The notes: a model not told the origin generated them from the letters alone. DNA of 57,351 bases from Geobacillus jurassicus NBRC 107829 (GCF_001544315.1 NZ_BCQG01000021.1:1-57351); one strand, 5' to 3'; positions 34,065-43,760 are shown, numbered from the stretch's first letter. Program-made: numbers and translations.

Positions 34065-36509
34065 ATGGCAGAGCGATTGTTGGAATTGCCTTTAGAAGAT
34101 GTGTTGGGCGACCGCTTCGGCCGCTACAGCAAATACATTATCCAAGACCGGGCGCTCCCGGATGCGCGCGACGGGTTGAAGCCCGTGCAGCGCCGTATTT
34201 TATATGCGATGTACATTGATGGCAACACGGCTGATAAACCGTTTCGCAAAGCGGCGAAAACGGTGGGGAACGTGATCGGCAACTTCCATCCGCACGGCGA
34301 CTCATCGGTGTATGAAGCGATGGTGCGGATGAGCCAAGATTGGAAGCTGCGCAACGTGCTCATTGAAATGCACGGCAACAACGGCAGCATCGACGGCGAC
34401 CCGCCGGCGGCGATGCGTTATACCGAGGCGCGCTTGTCGGCGATTGCCGCTGAATTATTGCGCGACATCGACAAACAAACGGTCGCGTTTGTCCCCAACT
34501 TTGACGATACGACCGATGAGCCGACTGTCTTGCCGGCGATGTTTCCGAATTTGTTGGTGAACGGCTCGACCGGGATTTCGGCCGGCTATGCGACCGACAT
34601 TCCCCCGCATGCGCTTGGCGAGGTGATCGACGCCGTCTTGATGCGGATCGACCGACCGGATTGCACCGTTGACGAGCTGATGACGGTTCTTCCCGGCCCC
34701 GATTTTCCGACCGGCGGCATCATCCAAGGGAAAGACGGCATCCGCAAGGCGTATGAAACGGGACGCGGGAAAATCATCATCCGCGCCAAAGCCGCCATCG
34801 AGCAGGGAAAAGGCGGGAAAAAGCACATTGTCATCACGGAACTGCCGTATGAAGTGAACAAAGCGAATTTAGTGAAAAAAATTGACGAGCTTCGCCTCGA
34901 CAAAAAGCTCGACGGCATCGCCGATGTGCGCGATGAAACGGACCGGAACGGGCTGTCGATCGTCATCGAGTTGAAAAAAGACGCCGATGCGGAAGCGATT
35001 CTCAACTACTTGTACAAAAACACGGATTTGCAAGTGCCGTACAGCTTCAACATGGTGGCGATCCATGAGCGCCGGCCGAAGCTGATGAGTTTGCCGGAGC
35101 TGTTGGATGCCTACATCGCCCACCGGAAAGAGGTCGTCACCAACCGCTCGCATTTTGAGCTGAAAAAAGCGAACGAGCGGAAGCACATCGTCGACGGCTT
35201 GATTCGGGCGCTTTCCATTTTGGATGAGGTGATTGCGACGATTCGCGCTGCAAGCGACAAGCGCGACGCGAAAGACCGGTTGATGGCTAACTACGAATTC
35301 ACCGAGGCGCAGGCCGAGGCGATCGTAACGCTCCAGTTGTATCGGTTGACGAACACCGACATTACGGCGCTCCGCCAAGAAGCCGAAGAACTGGACAAAA
35401 CGATCGCGGAACTCACGGCGATTCTCGCCGATGAGAAGAAGCTGCTTGGCGTCATCAAAAAAGAGTTGAAGGCGATGAAAAAGCAATACGCCGACGAGCG
35501 GCGGACGGTCATTGAAGAGGAGATTGAAGAGCTGAAAGTGAATGTGGAGGCGCTCATTCCGTCGGAAGACGTGATCGTCACCGTGACAAAAGAAGGATAT
35601 GTGAAGCGGACGAGCTATCGTTCATACAGCGCCTCAAACGGTCAAGACATGGGCATGAAGGAAACGGATCGGCTGCTCGCCCAGCTCGAGATGAATACGA
35701 CCGATGTGCTCTTGCTTTTCACCCGCCGCGGCTACTATTTATACTGCCCGGTGCATACGCTCCCTGACATCCGTTGGAAAGAGGTCGGACAGCATATTTC
35801 CCATCTCATTCCGCTTGAACGCGACGATGAACTCGTCGCCGCGGTTTCGGTCTCTTCCTTTGAAACCGGGGAGCAGCTCGTGTTTGTGACGAGGCAAGGA
35901 CTCGTGAAGCGGACCGAACTGGCGCAATATCAAGTGCAGCGCTACACGCGCCCGCTTGTTGCCGTCAATGTGAAAGACGATGATGACGTCGTCGCCGTCT
36001 ACAGGACGGATGGACGCGGCCATCTTTGGCTTGCAACGCATGACGGGCATGCGCTTTTGTTTGCCGAGGAGGAGATCAGCTTAGTCGGCGTGCGCGCTGC
36101 TGGAGTGAAAGGGATTCAATTGAAGGAAGGTGACTTTGTCGCCGCAGCGTGCCCCGTTCGCCTAGAAAAGGGTGGCTCGTTTGTCGTCGTGACGCAACGC
36201 GGGGCGGTGAAAAAAGTGGCGCTTGGTGAGTTTGAGCCGTCTTCACGGGCGAAGCGCGGCGTTGTGATCATACGTGAAGTGAAGTCCAACCCGCATCGCA
36301 TTGTTGGCGCTGTCTTTGTCGGTAGCGATGAAGAAACGGTTGGGCTGCGGACGGAAAAAGGAGTCATCGAGACGATTCAAGCTTCTTCGCTCCGTCCGTC
36401 TGACCGTTACAGCACCGGTTCGTTTGTCGTTGACACTGACGAAGCAGGGCTGGTGATTGACGTCTGGAAAGAGCCCGAGAAAATGCTTGGAAAAGGGGAA
36501 GAAGGATGA
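34065..36509 (+). CDS. parC: DNA topoisomerase IV subunit A (ParC)
   Basis: 814 aa. Breakage-reunion subunit. The catalytic tyrosine is Y119 in [11 protein letters not shown]. The quinolone-resistance region is [14 protein letters not shown] with wild-type Ser residues at 80-81 and Glu at 84. The coiled-coil tower is followed by a C-terminal beta-pinwheel from about residue 495 ([40 protein letters not shown] repeats). RBS AAAGGAGAGGGAGA. Its TGA overlaps the ATG of a PilZ-domain gene, so that gene is translationally coupled to it. Confidence 0.97.
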   Translation: MAERLLELPLEDVLGDRFGRYSKYIIQDRALPDARDGLKPVQRRILYAMYIDGNTADKPFRKAAKTVGNVIGNFHPHGDSSVYEAMVRMSQDWKLRNVLIEMHGNNGSIDGDPPAAMRYTEARLSAIAAELLRDIDKQTVAFVPNFDDTTDEPTVLPAMFPNLLVNGSTGISAGYATDIPPHALGEVIDAVLMRIDRPDCTVDELMTVLPGPDFPTGGIIQGKDGIRKAYETGRGKIIIRAKAAIEQGKGGKKHIVITELPYEVNKANLVKKIDELRLDKKLDGIADVRDETDRNGLSIVIELKKDADAEAILNYLYKNTDLQVPYSFNMVAIHERRPKLMSLPELLDAYIAHRKEVVTNRSHFELKKANERKHIVDGLIRALSILDEVIATIRAASDKRDAKDRLMANYEFTEAQAEAIVTLQLYRLTNTDITALRQEAEELDKTIAELTAILADEKKLLGVIKKELKAMKKQYADERRTVIEEEIEELKVNVEALIPSEDVIVTVTKEGYVKRTSYRSYSASNGQDMGMKETDRLLAQLEMNTTDVLLLFTRRGYYLYCPVHTLPDIRWKEVGQHISHLIPLERDDELVAAVSVSSFETGEQLVFVTRQGLVKRTELAQYQVQRYTRPLVAVNVKDDDDVVAVYRTDGRGHLWLATHDGHALLFAEEEISLVGVRAAGVKGIQLKEGDFVAAACPVRLEKGGSFVVVTQRGAVKKVALGEFEPSSRAKRGVVIIREVKSNPHRIVGAVFVGSDEETVGLRTEKGVIETIQASSLRPSDRYSTGSFVVDTDEAGLVIDVWKEPEKMLGKGEEG

Positions 36510-36850
36510 GGTTTAAACGTCAAGAACCGTTCCGGTATCAGTTTGGCCGGCCGCTCCCGGCCGGGCTGCGCATAGCCGATGGCGAGCGCAGCGTCTACAT
36601 TCACGATCTAAGCCCGCATGGGATGAAAATCGAAACGGAAGGCCGCCTTCCCTTTTCAGCAGGGGGAACGCCCGTTGACATCTCGTTTTCGCTGCCCGCT
36701 GCCTCCTTTACGCTGCGGGGGCAGCTCGTCTGGGAAAGACCGTTTGTACACGCCTACTATTACGGCGTCCGCCTCCATGTAACCAAACAAGAAGAAGCGC
36801 ACTTGATCGAAGCCATCAAACGGCATGCGGCCGAGAGCCGCCGGATATGA
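36506..36850 (+). CDS. PilZ-domain protein, 114 aa
   Basis: Single PilZ domain for cyclic-di-GMP binding. The N-terminal Arg motif [11 protein letters not shown] stands for RxxxR, and [13 protein letters not shown] for the (D/N)xSxxG motif; YYYGVRLHV supplies the usual C-terminal strand. The Arg pair spacing is near consensus. No output domain is fused. The gene begins within the stop of parC (ATGA), so it is expressed with topoisomerase IV. A strong terminator follows. Function of the pair unknown. Confidence 0.85.
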   Translation: MRFKRQEPFRYQFGRPLPAGLRIADGERSVYIHDLSPHGMKIETEGRLPFSAGGTPVDISFSLPAASFTLRGQLVWERPFVHAYYYGVRLHVTKQEEAHLIEAIKRHAAESRRI

Positions 36851-36853
36851 CGC

Positions 36854-36888
36854 AAAAGGGGGCCCGCGTTTTGGCGGGGCCCTTTTTT
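36854..36888 (+). terminator. Terminator of parE-parC-PilZ
   Basis: AAAAGGGGGCCCGC pairs with GCGGGGCCC and six T follow. Confidence 0.85.
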
Positions 36889-36949
36889 AACAAGGTGGTA
36901 TGGTGCATCAAAAACGGGTGTCCTTGTCATGTTGCTGCAAAGATCGTCT

Positions 36950-37681
36950 TCACCAAAACTTCCACCATTTATTTGCCCGTGTTCGGGCGTCGCTGATGCT
37001 GGCAGCGGTTTGCCGAAACGACAACACGAGCTCGCGAAACGCTTTTTCCCGCTCCAAAATGCGCTGCTCGAGCTGTTTTCGCTCTTCTTCCTGTCTTGCT
37101 TTTTCTTCCTGGTAGAACGCGACGACCGTTTCCAAATGTTCATGCAGCTGTTCCGTTTTTTGCTGCCACGCCTCCTCGTAATCGCGGAGCGAGCGGCGCA
37201 CCGTTTCGGCAGCTGCCGTCGTTTGCTCCTCGATGTAGTCGAGGCGGCCTTTCACCTCATCCATCGCTTGCCGGACCGTGGCTGTGGTTTCTTGTTTCAA
37301 GGCGTCGACGATATCGTCTTTTAAGCAGGCCGCCAACTGCTCGGCTATGTATGGCATCCCTTGATGCAGCAGGCGGGGCACATCGATGATTTCCCCTTCC
37401 ATGACGGCGGTTTCTACTTGAGCGGCTGGCTCATTGACCCGCTCTGCCGGCTGACTGCCCATTTGCTTGATCATTTCGGCCACTTCGCGCGGATGGCGGC
37501 CGCTTTCCAGCCAAGTGCGGATATGGCGGAACCGATCGATCAGCTCGTCGGTGTAAATGCGTGCCCCCTCGGTTGTGCGCGGGACGGCGATCGATCCGGC
37601 AAACTGTTTTTCCCATTGTTTCAAGTCGCGGGCGGTGACCCCGATTTTTTTCGCTGCTTCGCGGAGCGTATATGTTTTCAT
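36950..37681 (-). CDS. MerR-type HTH coiled-coil protein with DUF3967-like C-terminus
   Basis: 243 aa. Residues 1-65 form a MerR-like winged helix (TLREAAKKIGVTARDLKQWEKQF, EGARIYTDELIDRFRHIRTWLESG). Residues about 115-225 are a long charged coiled coil. It ends RANKWWKFW, a short Trp-rich amphipathic end like that of the DUF3967 family. The layout recalls RacA, which binds DNA and tethers chromosome origins to the cell pole, but no close sequence match is claimed. RBS GAGGGGATGCG. It lies antisense between the topoisomerase IV and trehalose operons. Confidence 0.75.
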   Translation of the reverse strand: MKTYTLREAAKKIGVTARDLKQWEKQFAGSIAVPRTTEGARIYTDELIDRFRHIRTWLESGRHPREVAEMIKQMGSQPAERVNEPAAQVETAVMEGEIIDVPRLLHQGMPYIAEQLAACLKDDIVDALKQETTATVRQAMDEVKGRLDYIEEQTTAAAETVRRSLRDYEEAWQQKTEQLHEHLETVVAFYQEEKARQEEERKQLEQRILEREKAFRELVLSFRQTAASISDARTRANKWWKFW

Positions 37682-37828
37682 CGCATCCCCTCATCCTTTC
37701 TCGTCGTTTAGCATTGATTTGTGTTATGTTTTATTTTCCTACTCGGTCGTTGATTTTCCTGCCGCTTGACAAAACATAACAAAAGAAGTGGAAGTTAGAA
37801 AAAAACAAACAATGATTGTCGAAATATC

Positions 37829-37849
37829 ACGACTTTTATCGAAAGTCGT
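37829..37849. promoter_or_regulatory. Inverted repeat upstream of the tre promoter
   Basis: ACGACTTT, TATCG, AAAGTCGT: perfect 8-bp arms abutting the -35 element. No U tract, so an operator or a DNA structure rather than a terminator. Confidence 0.45.
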
Positions 37850-37877
37850 TGACAAACTTGTATATACAGCATAAAAT
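37849..37877 (+). promoter_or_regulatory. Promoter of the trehalose operon
   Basis: TTGACA (37849-37854), 17-nt spacer, TAAAAT (37872-37877). The spacer carries the first TreR operator. Confidence 0.85.
37858..37869. promoter_or_regulatory. TreR operator 1
   Basis: TTGTATATACAG, one mismatch from the perfect palindrome found 29 nt downstream; located between -35 and -10. Confidence 0.8.
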
Positions 37878-37886
37878 AACGTTGAG

Positions 37887-37898
37887 TTGTATATACAA
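37887..37898. promoter_or_regulatory. TreR operator 2
   Basis: TTGTATATACAA, a perfect 12-bp palindrome just after the expected start point. Spaced 29 bp from operator 1, close to three helical turns. Confidence 0.85.
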
Positions 37899-37905
37899 GT
37901 TTTTT

Positions 37906-37917
37906 GCAACCGGTTGC
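37906..37917. promoter_or_regulatory. Palindrome in the treP leader
   Basis: GCAACCGGTTGC, a perfect 12-bp palindrome between the TreR operator and the cre-like site. Regulator not identified. Confidence 0.4.
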
Positions 37918-37931
37918 TGAAAGCGATTTAA
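37918..37931. promoter_or_regulatory. cre-like CcpA site in the treP leader
   Basis: TGAAAGCGATTTAA resembles the catabolite-responsive element consensus with two mismatches. Placed downstream of the promoter, fitting CcpA road-block repression by glucose. Confidence 0.5.
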
Positions 37932-37971
37932 TGAACAAGGAAGACAGCGAGAAAAAAAGGAGGCATGCATC

Positions 37972-39387
37972 ATGGGGGCATATGTACAATCAGCGGCGCA
38001 AATCGTCGAGGCGATCGGCGGCAAAGACAACATCATCGCCGCCACGCATTGCGTGACACGGCTCCGGTTTGCGCTCAAGGATGAAGGAAAGATCGATAAA
38101 GAGGCGCTTGAACGCATCGATGTCGTGAAAGGCTCGTTTTCGGCCAACGGCCAATTTCAAGTCGTCATCGGCCAAGGGCTTGTCGATAAAGTGTATGATG
38201 ACCTCGTCGAGCTGACGGGCCTCAGCCGGGCGACGAAGCAGGAGATCAAGGATGCGGCGGAAGCGAAGCTCAATCCGCTTCAGCGCGCCATTAAGACGCT
38301 TGCTGATATCTTCATTCCGATTTTGCCGGCGATCGTCACGGCCGGTTTGTTAATGGGGATTAACAACGTCTTAACCGGCCCAGGCATTTTTTACGAAGGT
38401 AAATCGTTTGTCGATGTTCATAAAGAATGGGCCGATTTGGCCGGGATGATTAACTTGATCGCCAATACGGCGTTCGTCTTCCTGCCGGGATTGATCGGCT
38501 GGTCGGCGGTGACGAAGTTCGGCGGCAACCCGTTGCTCGGGATTGTGCTCGGGCTCATGCTCGTCCACCCCGATTTGTTGAACGCTTGGGGGTGGGGAGC
38601 TGCGAAAGAAAAAGGAGAGATTCCGGTTTGGAACTTGTTCGGCTTTGAAGTGCAAAAAGTCGGCTACCAAGGGCAAGTGCTGCCGGTGCTGGCGGCTTCC
38701 TACGTGCTGGCGAAGCTGGAGCTGTTTTTGCGCAAACGCATTCCCGATGCGTTTCAACTGCTGCTTGTGGCTCCATTGGCGCTTTTGATCACCGGGTTTT
38801 TGGCCTTTATTGCGATTGGGCCGGTCACATTTGCGATCGGCAATGCCATTACCCACTTGTTTGTCACGATTTTTGACACGGTTCCGGCTCTTGGAGGATT
38901 GTTATATGGAGCATTGTACGCGCCGCTTGTCGTCACCGGGATGCATCATACGTTCTTGCCGGTTGATTTGCAGCTGATTGCCAATACAGGCGGCACGTTC
39001 TTATGGCCGATTTTGGTCATGTCAAACATCGCCCAAGGCTCGGCGGCGTTGGCGATGATGTTTGTCGCGAAAGATGAAAAGTTGCGCGGCTTATCGTTTA
39101 CGTCAGCGGTTTCTGCGTACTTGGGCATTACCGAGCCGGCGATGTTCGGAGTCAACTTGCGCTTCCGCTTCCCGTTTATCGCGGCGATGACAGGGGCGGC
39201 GATCGCCGGCATGTTCATCACGATCAATAAAGTGATCGCTCCGTCGATCGGCGTCGGCGGCCTGCCGGGCTTCTTGTCGATCGTGCCGCAAAAGTGGACG
39301 CCGTTCTTTATCGGCATGGCGATCGCGATTGTGGTGCCGTTTGCGCTGACGTTTGTCTTTGGCAAAGTGCGTAAAGCCGCCCGCTAA
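37972..39387 (+). CDS. treP: PTS trehalose-specific EIIBC component TreP
   Basis: 471 aa. The EIIB domain (residues 1-80) carries the phosphorylated Cys in IIAATHCVTRLRF. The EIIC domain has about 10 membrane segments with FIPILPAIVTAGLLMGINN, VVTGMHHTFLPVDLQLI and the sugar-binding AYLGITEPAMFGVNLRF. No EIIA domain is fused, so it must borrow an EIIA, probably that of the glucose system. It imports trehalose as trehalose-6-phosphate for TreA. RBS AAAGGAGGCATGCATC. First gene of the operon under TreR. Confidence 0.96.
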   Translation: MGAYVQSAAQIVEAIGGKDNIIAATHCVTRLRFALKDEGKIDKEALERIDVVKGSFSANGQFQVVIGQGLVDKVYDDLVELTGLSRATKQEIKDAAEAKLNPLQRAIKTLADIFIPILPAIVTAGLLMGINNVLTGPGIFYEGKSFVDVHKEWADLAGMINLIANTAFVFLPGLIGWSAVTKFGGNPLLGIVLGLMLVHPDLLNAWGWGAAKEKGEIPVWNLFGFEVQKVGYQGQVLPVLAASYVLAKLELFLRKRIPDAFQLLLVAPLALLITGFLAFIAIGPVTFAIGNAITHLFVTIFDTVPALGGLLYGALYAPLVVTGMHHTFLPVDLQLIANTGGTFLWPILVMSNIAQGSAALAMMFVAKDEKLRGLSFTSAVSAYLGITEPAMFGVNLRFRFPFIAAMTGAAIAGMFITINKVIAPSIGVGGLPGFLSIVPQKWTPFFIGMAIAIVVPFALTFVFGKVRKAAR

Positions 39388-39439
39388 CGACTGCGGTCTG
39401 TTGGAGTAAGGGAAGTATGTGCTAAATAATCAATTTGCC

Positions 39440-39477
39440 AACATACCATTGGCCGCCGACGCCAATGGTATGTTTTT
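39440..39477 (+). terminator. Intra-operon terminator between treP and treA
   Basis: ACATACCATTGG, 9-nt loop, CCAATGGTATGT, five T. Strong, so treA is likely expressed below treP or from read-through. Confidence 0.85.
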
Positions 39478-39503
39478 CATTCCGACGAACGAGGTGAAGA
39501 AAG

Positions 39504-41195
39504 ATGTCAACAACCCCATGGTGGAAAAAAGCAGTCGTTTATCAAATTTATCCGAAAAGCTTCTATGATACGAACGGGGACGGCATCGGCGATTTGCCGG
39601 GCGTGATCGAGAAGCTTGATTATTTAAAAGAGCTGGGCGTCGACGTCATTTGGCTGACGCCGATCTACGCTTCGCCGCAGCGCGACAACGGCTATGACAT
39701 CAGCGATTATTTCCGCATTCATCACGAATACGGAACGATGGACGATTTCGACCGTCTGCTTCACGAAGTGCATGCGCGCGGCATGAAGCTGGTTATGGAC
39801 ATGGTCGTCAACCATACATCAACCGACCATGAATGGTTTAAAGAGGCGCGCTCCTCGAAAACGAACCCGTACCGCTCGTTTTACATTTGGCGCGACCCGA
39901 AGCCGGACGGCGGAGCGCCGAACAACTGGCAGTCGAAATTCGGCGGCTCGGCATGGGAATACGATGAACGAACCGGGCAATATTATTTGCATTTGTTCGA
40001 TGTGACGCAAGCTGATTTGAATTGGGAAAATGAAGAGCTGCGCCGCCGAATTTATGAGATGATGCATTTTTGGCTGAAAAAAGGAGTGGACGGCTTTCGG
40101 CTTGACGTCATCAACTTGTTGTCCAAAGACCAGCGCTTCCCGGATGACGACGGTTTGGTGCCGCCGGGGGATGGGCGCCGTTTTTATACGGATGGGCCGC
40201 GCATTCATGAGTTTTTGCAAGAAATGAACCGGGAAGTGTTCTCAAAATACGACGTCATGACGGTCGGGGAAATGTCGTCGACGACGATCGATCATTGCAT
40301 TCGCTATACGAATCCGGAACGTCGCGAGCTGAATATGACGTTTAACTTCCACCATTTGAAAGTCGATTACCCGAACGGGGAAAAATGGGCGGTCGCACCG
40401 TTTGACTTTCTCGACTTAAAGCGCATTTTGTCCGAGTGGCAAGTGCGGATGTATGAAGGCGGGGGATGGAACGCGCTCTTTTGGTGCAACCACGACCAGC
40501 CGCGCATCGTGTCGCGCTACGGCGATGACGGGACGTATTGGAAAGAATCGGCGAAAATGCTGGCGACGACGATCCATCTCATGCAAGGGACGCCGTATAT
40601 TTACCAAGGAGAAGAAATCGGCATGACCGATCCGAAGTTCACCGACATTCGCGATTACCGCGATGTCGAGTCGCTCAACATGTACCGGATTTTGCGGGAA
40701 CAAGGCAAAAGTGAACAAGAAGTGCTTGAGATTTTGCAGCGGAAATCGCGCGACAATTCGCGCACCCCGATGCAATGGGATGACGGCCCGCATGCCGGTT
40801 TCACGTCTGGGACGCCGTGGATTCGCGTCGCCGACAACTACCGGCGCATTAACGTGAAGCAGGCGCTTGCCGACCGCGATTCAATTTTTTACCACTATAA
40901 GCGGCTGATTGAATTGCGCAAGCAGTATGACATCATCACGACCGGGCGTTACGAGCTGCTCCTTGAGGACGATCCGCACATTTTCGCCTATATGCGCCAT
41001 GGCGATGGAGAAAAGTTGCTTGTCGTCAACAATTTTTACCCGATCGAAACGACGTTTGTGCTGCCCGAAGAAGCAGAGGTGGATGGCTATACAAGCGAGC
41101 GGCTGCTGTCCAACTATCCGGATTCGCCGGACGATTTCCACCGCATCCGACTGCGCCCATACGAATCGGTTGTTTATCTTTTGCGCCGGCCGTGA
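39504..41195 (+). CDS. treA: Trehalose-6-phosphate hydrolase TreA
   Basis: 563 aa GH13 alpha-glucosidase that splits trehalose-6-phosphate to glucose and glucose-6-phosphate in the cytosol. The catalytic Asp lies in GVDGFRLDVINLL, the Glu in MTVGEMSSTT and the third Asp in CNHDQPRIVSRYG. The N-terminal VYQIYPKSFYDTNGDGIGDLPG is the family signature. RBS ACGAGGTGAAGAAAG. treR follows after 22 nt. Length and order agree with B. subtilis. Confidence 0.97.
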   Translation: MSTTPWWKKAVVYQIYPKSFYDTNGDGIGDLPGVIEKLDYLKELGVDVIWLTPIYASPQRDNGYDISDYFRIHHEYGTMDDFDRLLHEVHARGMKLVMDMVVNHTSTDHEWFKEARSSKTNPYRSFYIWRDPKPDGGAPNNWQSKFGGSAWEYDERTGQYYLHLFDVTQADLNWENEELRRRIYEMMHFWLKKGVDGFRLDVINLLSKDQRFPDDDGLVPPGDGRRFYTDGPRIHEFLQEMNREVFSKYDVMTVGEMSSTTIDHCIRYTNPERRELNMTFNFHHLKVDYPNGEKWAVAPFDFLDLKRILSEWQVRMYEGGGWNALFWCNHDQPRIVSRYGDDGTYWKESAKMLATTIHLMQGTPYIYQGEEIGMTDPKFTDIRDYRDVESLNMYRILREQGKSEQEVLEILQRKSRDNSRTPMQWDDGPHAGFTSGTPWIRVADNYRRINVKQALADRDSIFYHYKRLIELRKQYDIITTGRYELLLEDDPHIFAYMRHGDGEKLLVVNNFYPIETTFVLPEEAEVDGYTSERLLSNYPDSPDDFHRIRLRPYESVVYLLRRP

Positions 41196-41217
41196 TACAA
41201 TACAAGCGGTGATTCTC

Positions 41218-41931
41218 ATGCATGAAAACAAATATTTAACCATTTACCATGATCTCATTTCCCGCATCCGCCGCGGAGAATGGAAGGCGTACGACAAGCT
41301 GCCGTCAGAACACGAGCTCGCCGCCCGGTATGAGACATCGCGTGAGACGATCCGCAAAGCGCTTCAGTTGTTGTCCGAGCACGGTTATATCCAAAAAATG
41401 AAAGGGAAAGGATCGATCGTCCTTGATGTCGGCAAATATGACTTTCCCGTATCTGGGCTGGTCAGCTTTAAAGAATTGGCGCAAACGATGAAACAGCCGG
41501 TGCGGACGATCGTCCATGAACTGGCGGTCATCAAGCCGGACGGCGAACTCCGGCAGCAGCTGCGCGCATCAAGCAAAGATGAAGTGTGGAAAGTTGTGCG
41601 CGTCCGCCAAATCGGCGGAGAGCGGATTATTTTAGATAAAGACTTTTTCCTAAAAAAGCATGTGCCGCTATTGACAAAAGAGATTTGTGAAGACTCGATT
41701 TATGAATATTTGGAAACGAAGCTGCATTTGCCGATCAGCTTTGCGAAAAAGGAAATGTCGGTTGATGAGGCGACGGACGAAGACCGCCGTTATTTGGACC
41801 TAAACGGCGATGACCGCGTCGTTGTCGTCAAAAACTATGTGTATTTAAGCGACGCTACGCTGTTTCAATATACGGAATCGCGCCACCGACTTGATAAATT
41901 CCGATTTGTTGATTTTGCCCGCCGGAAATGA
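41218..41931 (+). CDS. treR: Trehalose operon repressor TreR (GntR family)
   Basis: 237 aa. GntR winged helix at residues 5-72 (EHELAARYETSRETIRKALQLLSEHGYIQKMKGKGSIVL) and a UTRA effector domain thereafter (FPVSGLVSFKELAQTMKQP, ending RLDKFRFVDFARRK). It binds trehalose-6-phosphate as inducer. ATG 41218 follows only a weak RBS (AAGCGGTG), so translation may be low. It should bind the two TTGTATATACAA-type sites upstream of treP. Confidence 0.95.
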   Translation: MHENKYLTIYHDLISRIRRGEWKAYDKLPSEHELAARYETSRETIRKALQLLSEHGYIQKMKGKGSIVLDVGKYDFPVSGLVSFKELAQTMKQPVRTIVHELAVIKPDGELRQQLRASSKDEVWKVVRVRQIGGERIILDKDFFLKKHVPLLTKEICEDSIYEYLETKLHLPISFAKKEMSVDEATDEDRRYLDLNGDDRVVVVKNYVYLSDATLFQYTESRHRLDKFRFVDFARRK

Positions 41932-41973
41932 CAACACCATCTGCTCTTTTGGGCAAAAATCCCGGGGAAGAGA

Positions 41974-42009
41974 AGCCACGCTGCAGTTTGCGGCGCGGCT
42001 TTTTTTTTG
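41974..42009 (+). terminator. Terminator of the trehalose operon
   Basis: AGCCACGC and GCGCGGCT around CTGCAGTTTGC, followed by nine T. Confidence 0.8.
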
Positions 42010-42136
42010 AAGCTGATCGTTAGGAAAACAATCCAAATTAGTAGAACTATATTCTAAATCCTCAATGAAAATCATAAAACCACTTCATTATGGCTATCCT
42101 TCTTGATAACAACGGCATTGTCAAGGGGGAGACGAC

Positions 42137-43549
42137 GTGGAAGGAACATGGTGGTCGCTGTTGCCTTTTCTTCTTATCATTCCGCTGGCGGTATGGCTGA
42201 AAGAAATTTTGCCCGGCCTCCTGGCTGGTTTGCTTGTCGGAGCGTTTTGCCTGGAATGGTCGATGGTTGGCGCAGTAGAGCGCGCCGTTTCCGCTGTTCT
42301 TCACGCCCTCACCGATTCGGAGCATATGAAGGTGGTCGCGTTTTTGTATTTGTTCGGTTCGCTTGTCGGCATGATGCAAATTACCGGCGGGATCAAAGGG
42401 TTTGTCGACATGTTGTCCGGCCGCATCCGCACAAAGCGGGGGCTGCTGTTGTTTGTTTGGCTGACGGTGCCGGTGACGTTTTTCATGCCGATGTTTCGCA
42501 TCATGCTTCTTGGACCGGTGATGAAAGCGGTCCTTCGTCAATTTCGCGTCGACCGCCGCCGCATGGCGTATATGATCGACGTCTCGACCGAACCGATCAT
42601 CGTGCTTTTGCCGGCGGCGACAGCGTTTGTCGGCTTTATGACCTCGGTTGTAGCTGGAGCGCTAGCGCAAAATCACATTCACGCGTCGCCGTATAACGTG
42701 TTTTTGCAAAGCCTGCCGTACAACTTGTTCGCCATTGTCGCTCTGGTCATCGGGCTGTTGACAACGGTGTTGAACATTCGGATCGGCAAACCGCGGACAA
42801 AAAAAGGAGAGGGAGAAACGAACGAACTGCATGGGCTCGGATTGCGAAAGGAGTTGGCGCTGATCAAAGGAGAGCCGCTTCATTTATTCGTTCCGTTGGC
42901 GCTATTGCTTGTACTGACATTTGCCTTTTTTGTCTATGACGGCCGGCAGCGCGGAGCGAGCGGATGGATCGAGGCGTTTTCCGCAGCTGATGCGACATGG
43001 GCGATGCTGTTGGCGCTGTTTGTCACCATTTTGCTAACGATTGTGTTTTATTTGTGGCGCAGGCAGTCGCTTTCAGAGTTGACGTATCACTTTTTCGCCG
43101 GGGGAAACGAAATGATGGCGCCGATCGGCATGCTCGTTCTCGTCTGGGCAGTCTCGGCGGTGGCGGGGGAGCTTGGATTTGCGGATTACATCTCGTCGAC
43201 GTTCGGCACGTGGCTGCCAGGCCCGTTCGTGCCGGCGGCTGTTTTTTTGGCCGGTTCGTTTTTGTCCTATTTCATCGGCTCGTCATGGGGGACGTGGGGC
43301 ATTTTCATGCCGCTTGGCGTCACGCTTTCCCATGCGACCGGGGCGCCGCTTGAGGTGACAGTCGGCGCTGTGTTTGCGAGCGGAACATTCGGCGCATTCG
43401 CTTCGCCGCTTGGCGATACGACCATCACAACCGCAGCGATTATGGATATGGATTTAATGAGCTATGCGAAATACAAGCTGCGCATCTCTCTCATTTGCGC
43501 CGGCGTGTCGCTCGTTGGATACGTTCTTTTGCCGCTTTGGATGGGGTGA
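42137..43549 (+). CDS. NhaC-family Na+/H+ antiporter
   Basis: 470 aa from a GTG behind AAGGGGGAGACGAC. Around 11 membrane segments. Features of the NhaC/DcuC-like family are LPGLLAGLLVGAFCLEW, LFGSLVGMMQITGG, FMPMFRIMLLGPVM, STEPIIVLLPAATAFVGF and FIGSSWGTWGIFMPLGVTL with PLGDTTITTAA near the end. It could exchange Na+ for H+ or amino acids such as malate/lactate pairs; the substrate is uncertain. Stands alone. Confidence 0.8.
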   Translation: MEGTWWSLLPFLLIIPLAVWLKEILPGLLAGLLVGAFCLEWSMVGAVERAVSAVLHALTDSEHMKVVAFLYLFGSLVGMMQITGGIKGFVDMLSGRIRTKRGLLLFVWLTVPVTFFMPMFRIMLLGPVMKAVLRQFRVDRRRMAYMIDVSTEPIIVLLPAATAFVGFMTSVVAGALAQNHIHASPYNVFLQSLPYNLFAIVALVIGLLTTVLNIRIGKPRTKKGEGETNELHGLGLRKELALIKGEPLHLFVPLALLLVLTFAFFVYDGRQRGASGWIEAFSAADATWAMLLALFVTILLTIVFYLWRRQSLSELTYHFFAGGNEMMAPIGMLVLVWAVSAVAGELGFADYISSTFGTWLPGPFVPAAVFLAGSFLSYFIGSSWGTWGIFMPLGVTLSHATGAPLEVTVGAVFASGTFGAFASPLGDTTITTAAIMDMDLMSYAKYKLRISLICAGVSLVGYVLLPLWMG

Positions 43550-43720
43550 CTGTAGATGCGCAGCCTGCCATCGCCGGTCTTTTTCTTTCAAACGTCAAAA
43601 TACAAATCCATCCCTCAATAGAGGAGATTCCCGTCTTTCTTATAACAACAAACTTTTTTTCGTCACGGGAGTCTATATCATAAACAATGTTCTAAATAAC
43701 CAACAATCTAAAAAAAAACA
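43550..43720. other. AT-rich intergenic region after the antiporter gene
   Basis: No gene is visible. CGCCGGTCTTTTTC just after the stop may be part of a weak terminator. The remainder is AT-rich leader DNA before the next promoter. Confidence 0.4.
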
Positions 43721-43749
43721 TTGCAAGCTTAAACAAATCAGAGTATGAT
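43721..43749 (+). promoter_or_regulatory. Promoter of the thioesterase gene
   Basis: TTGCAA (43721-43726), 17-nt spacer, TATGAT (43744-43749). Confidence 0.7.
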
Positions 43750-43760
43750 AAAAACAACAT

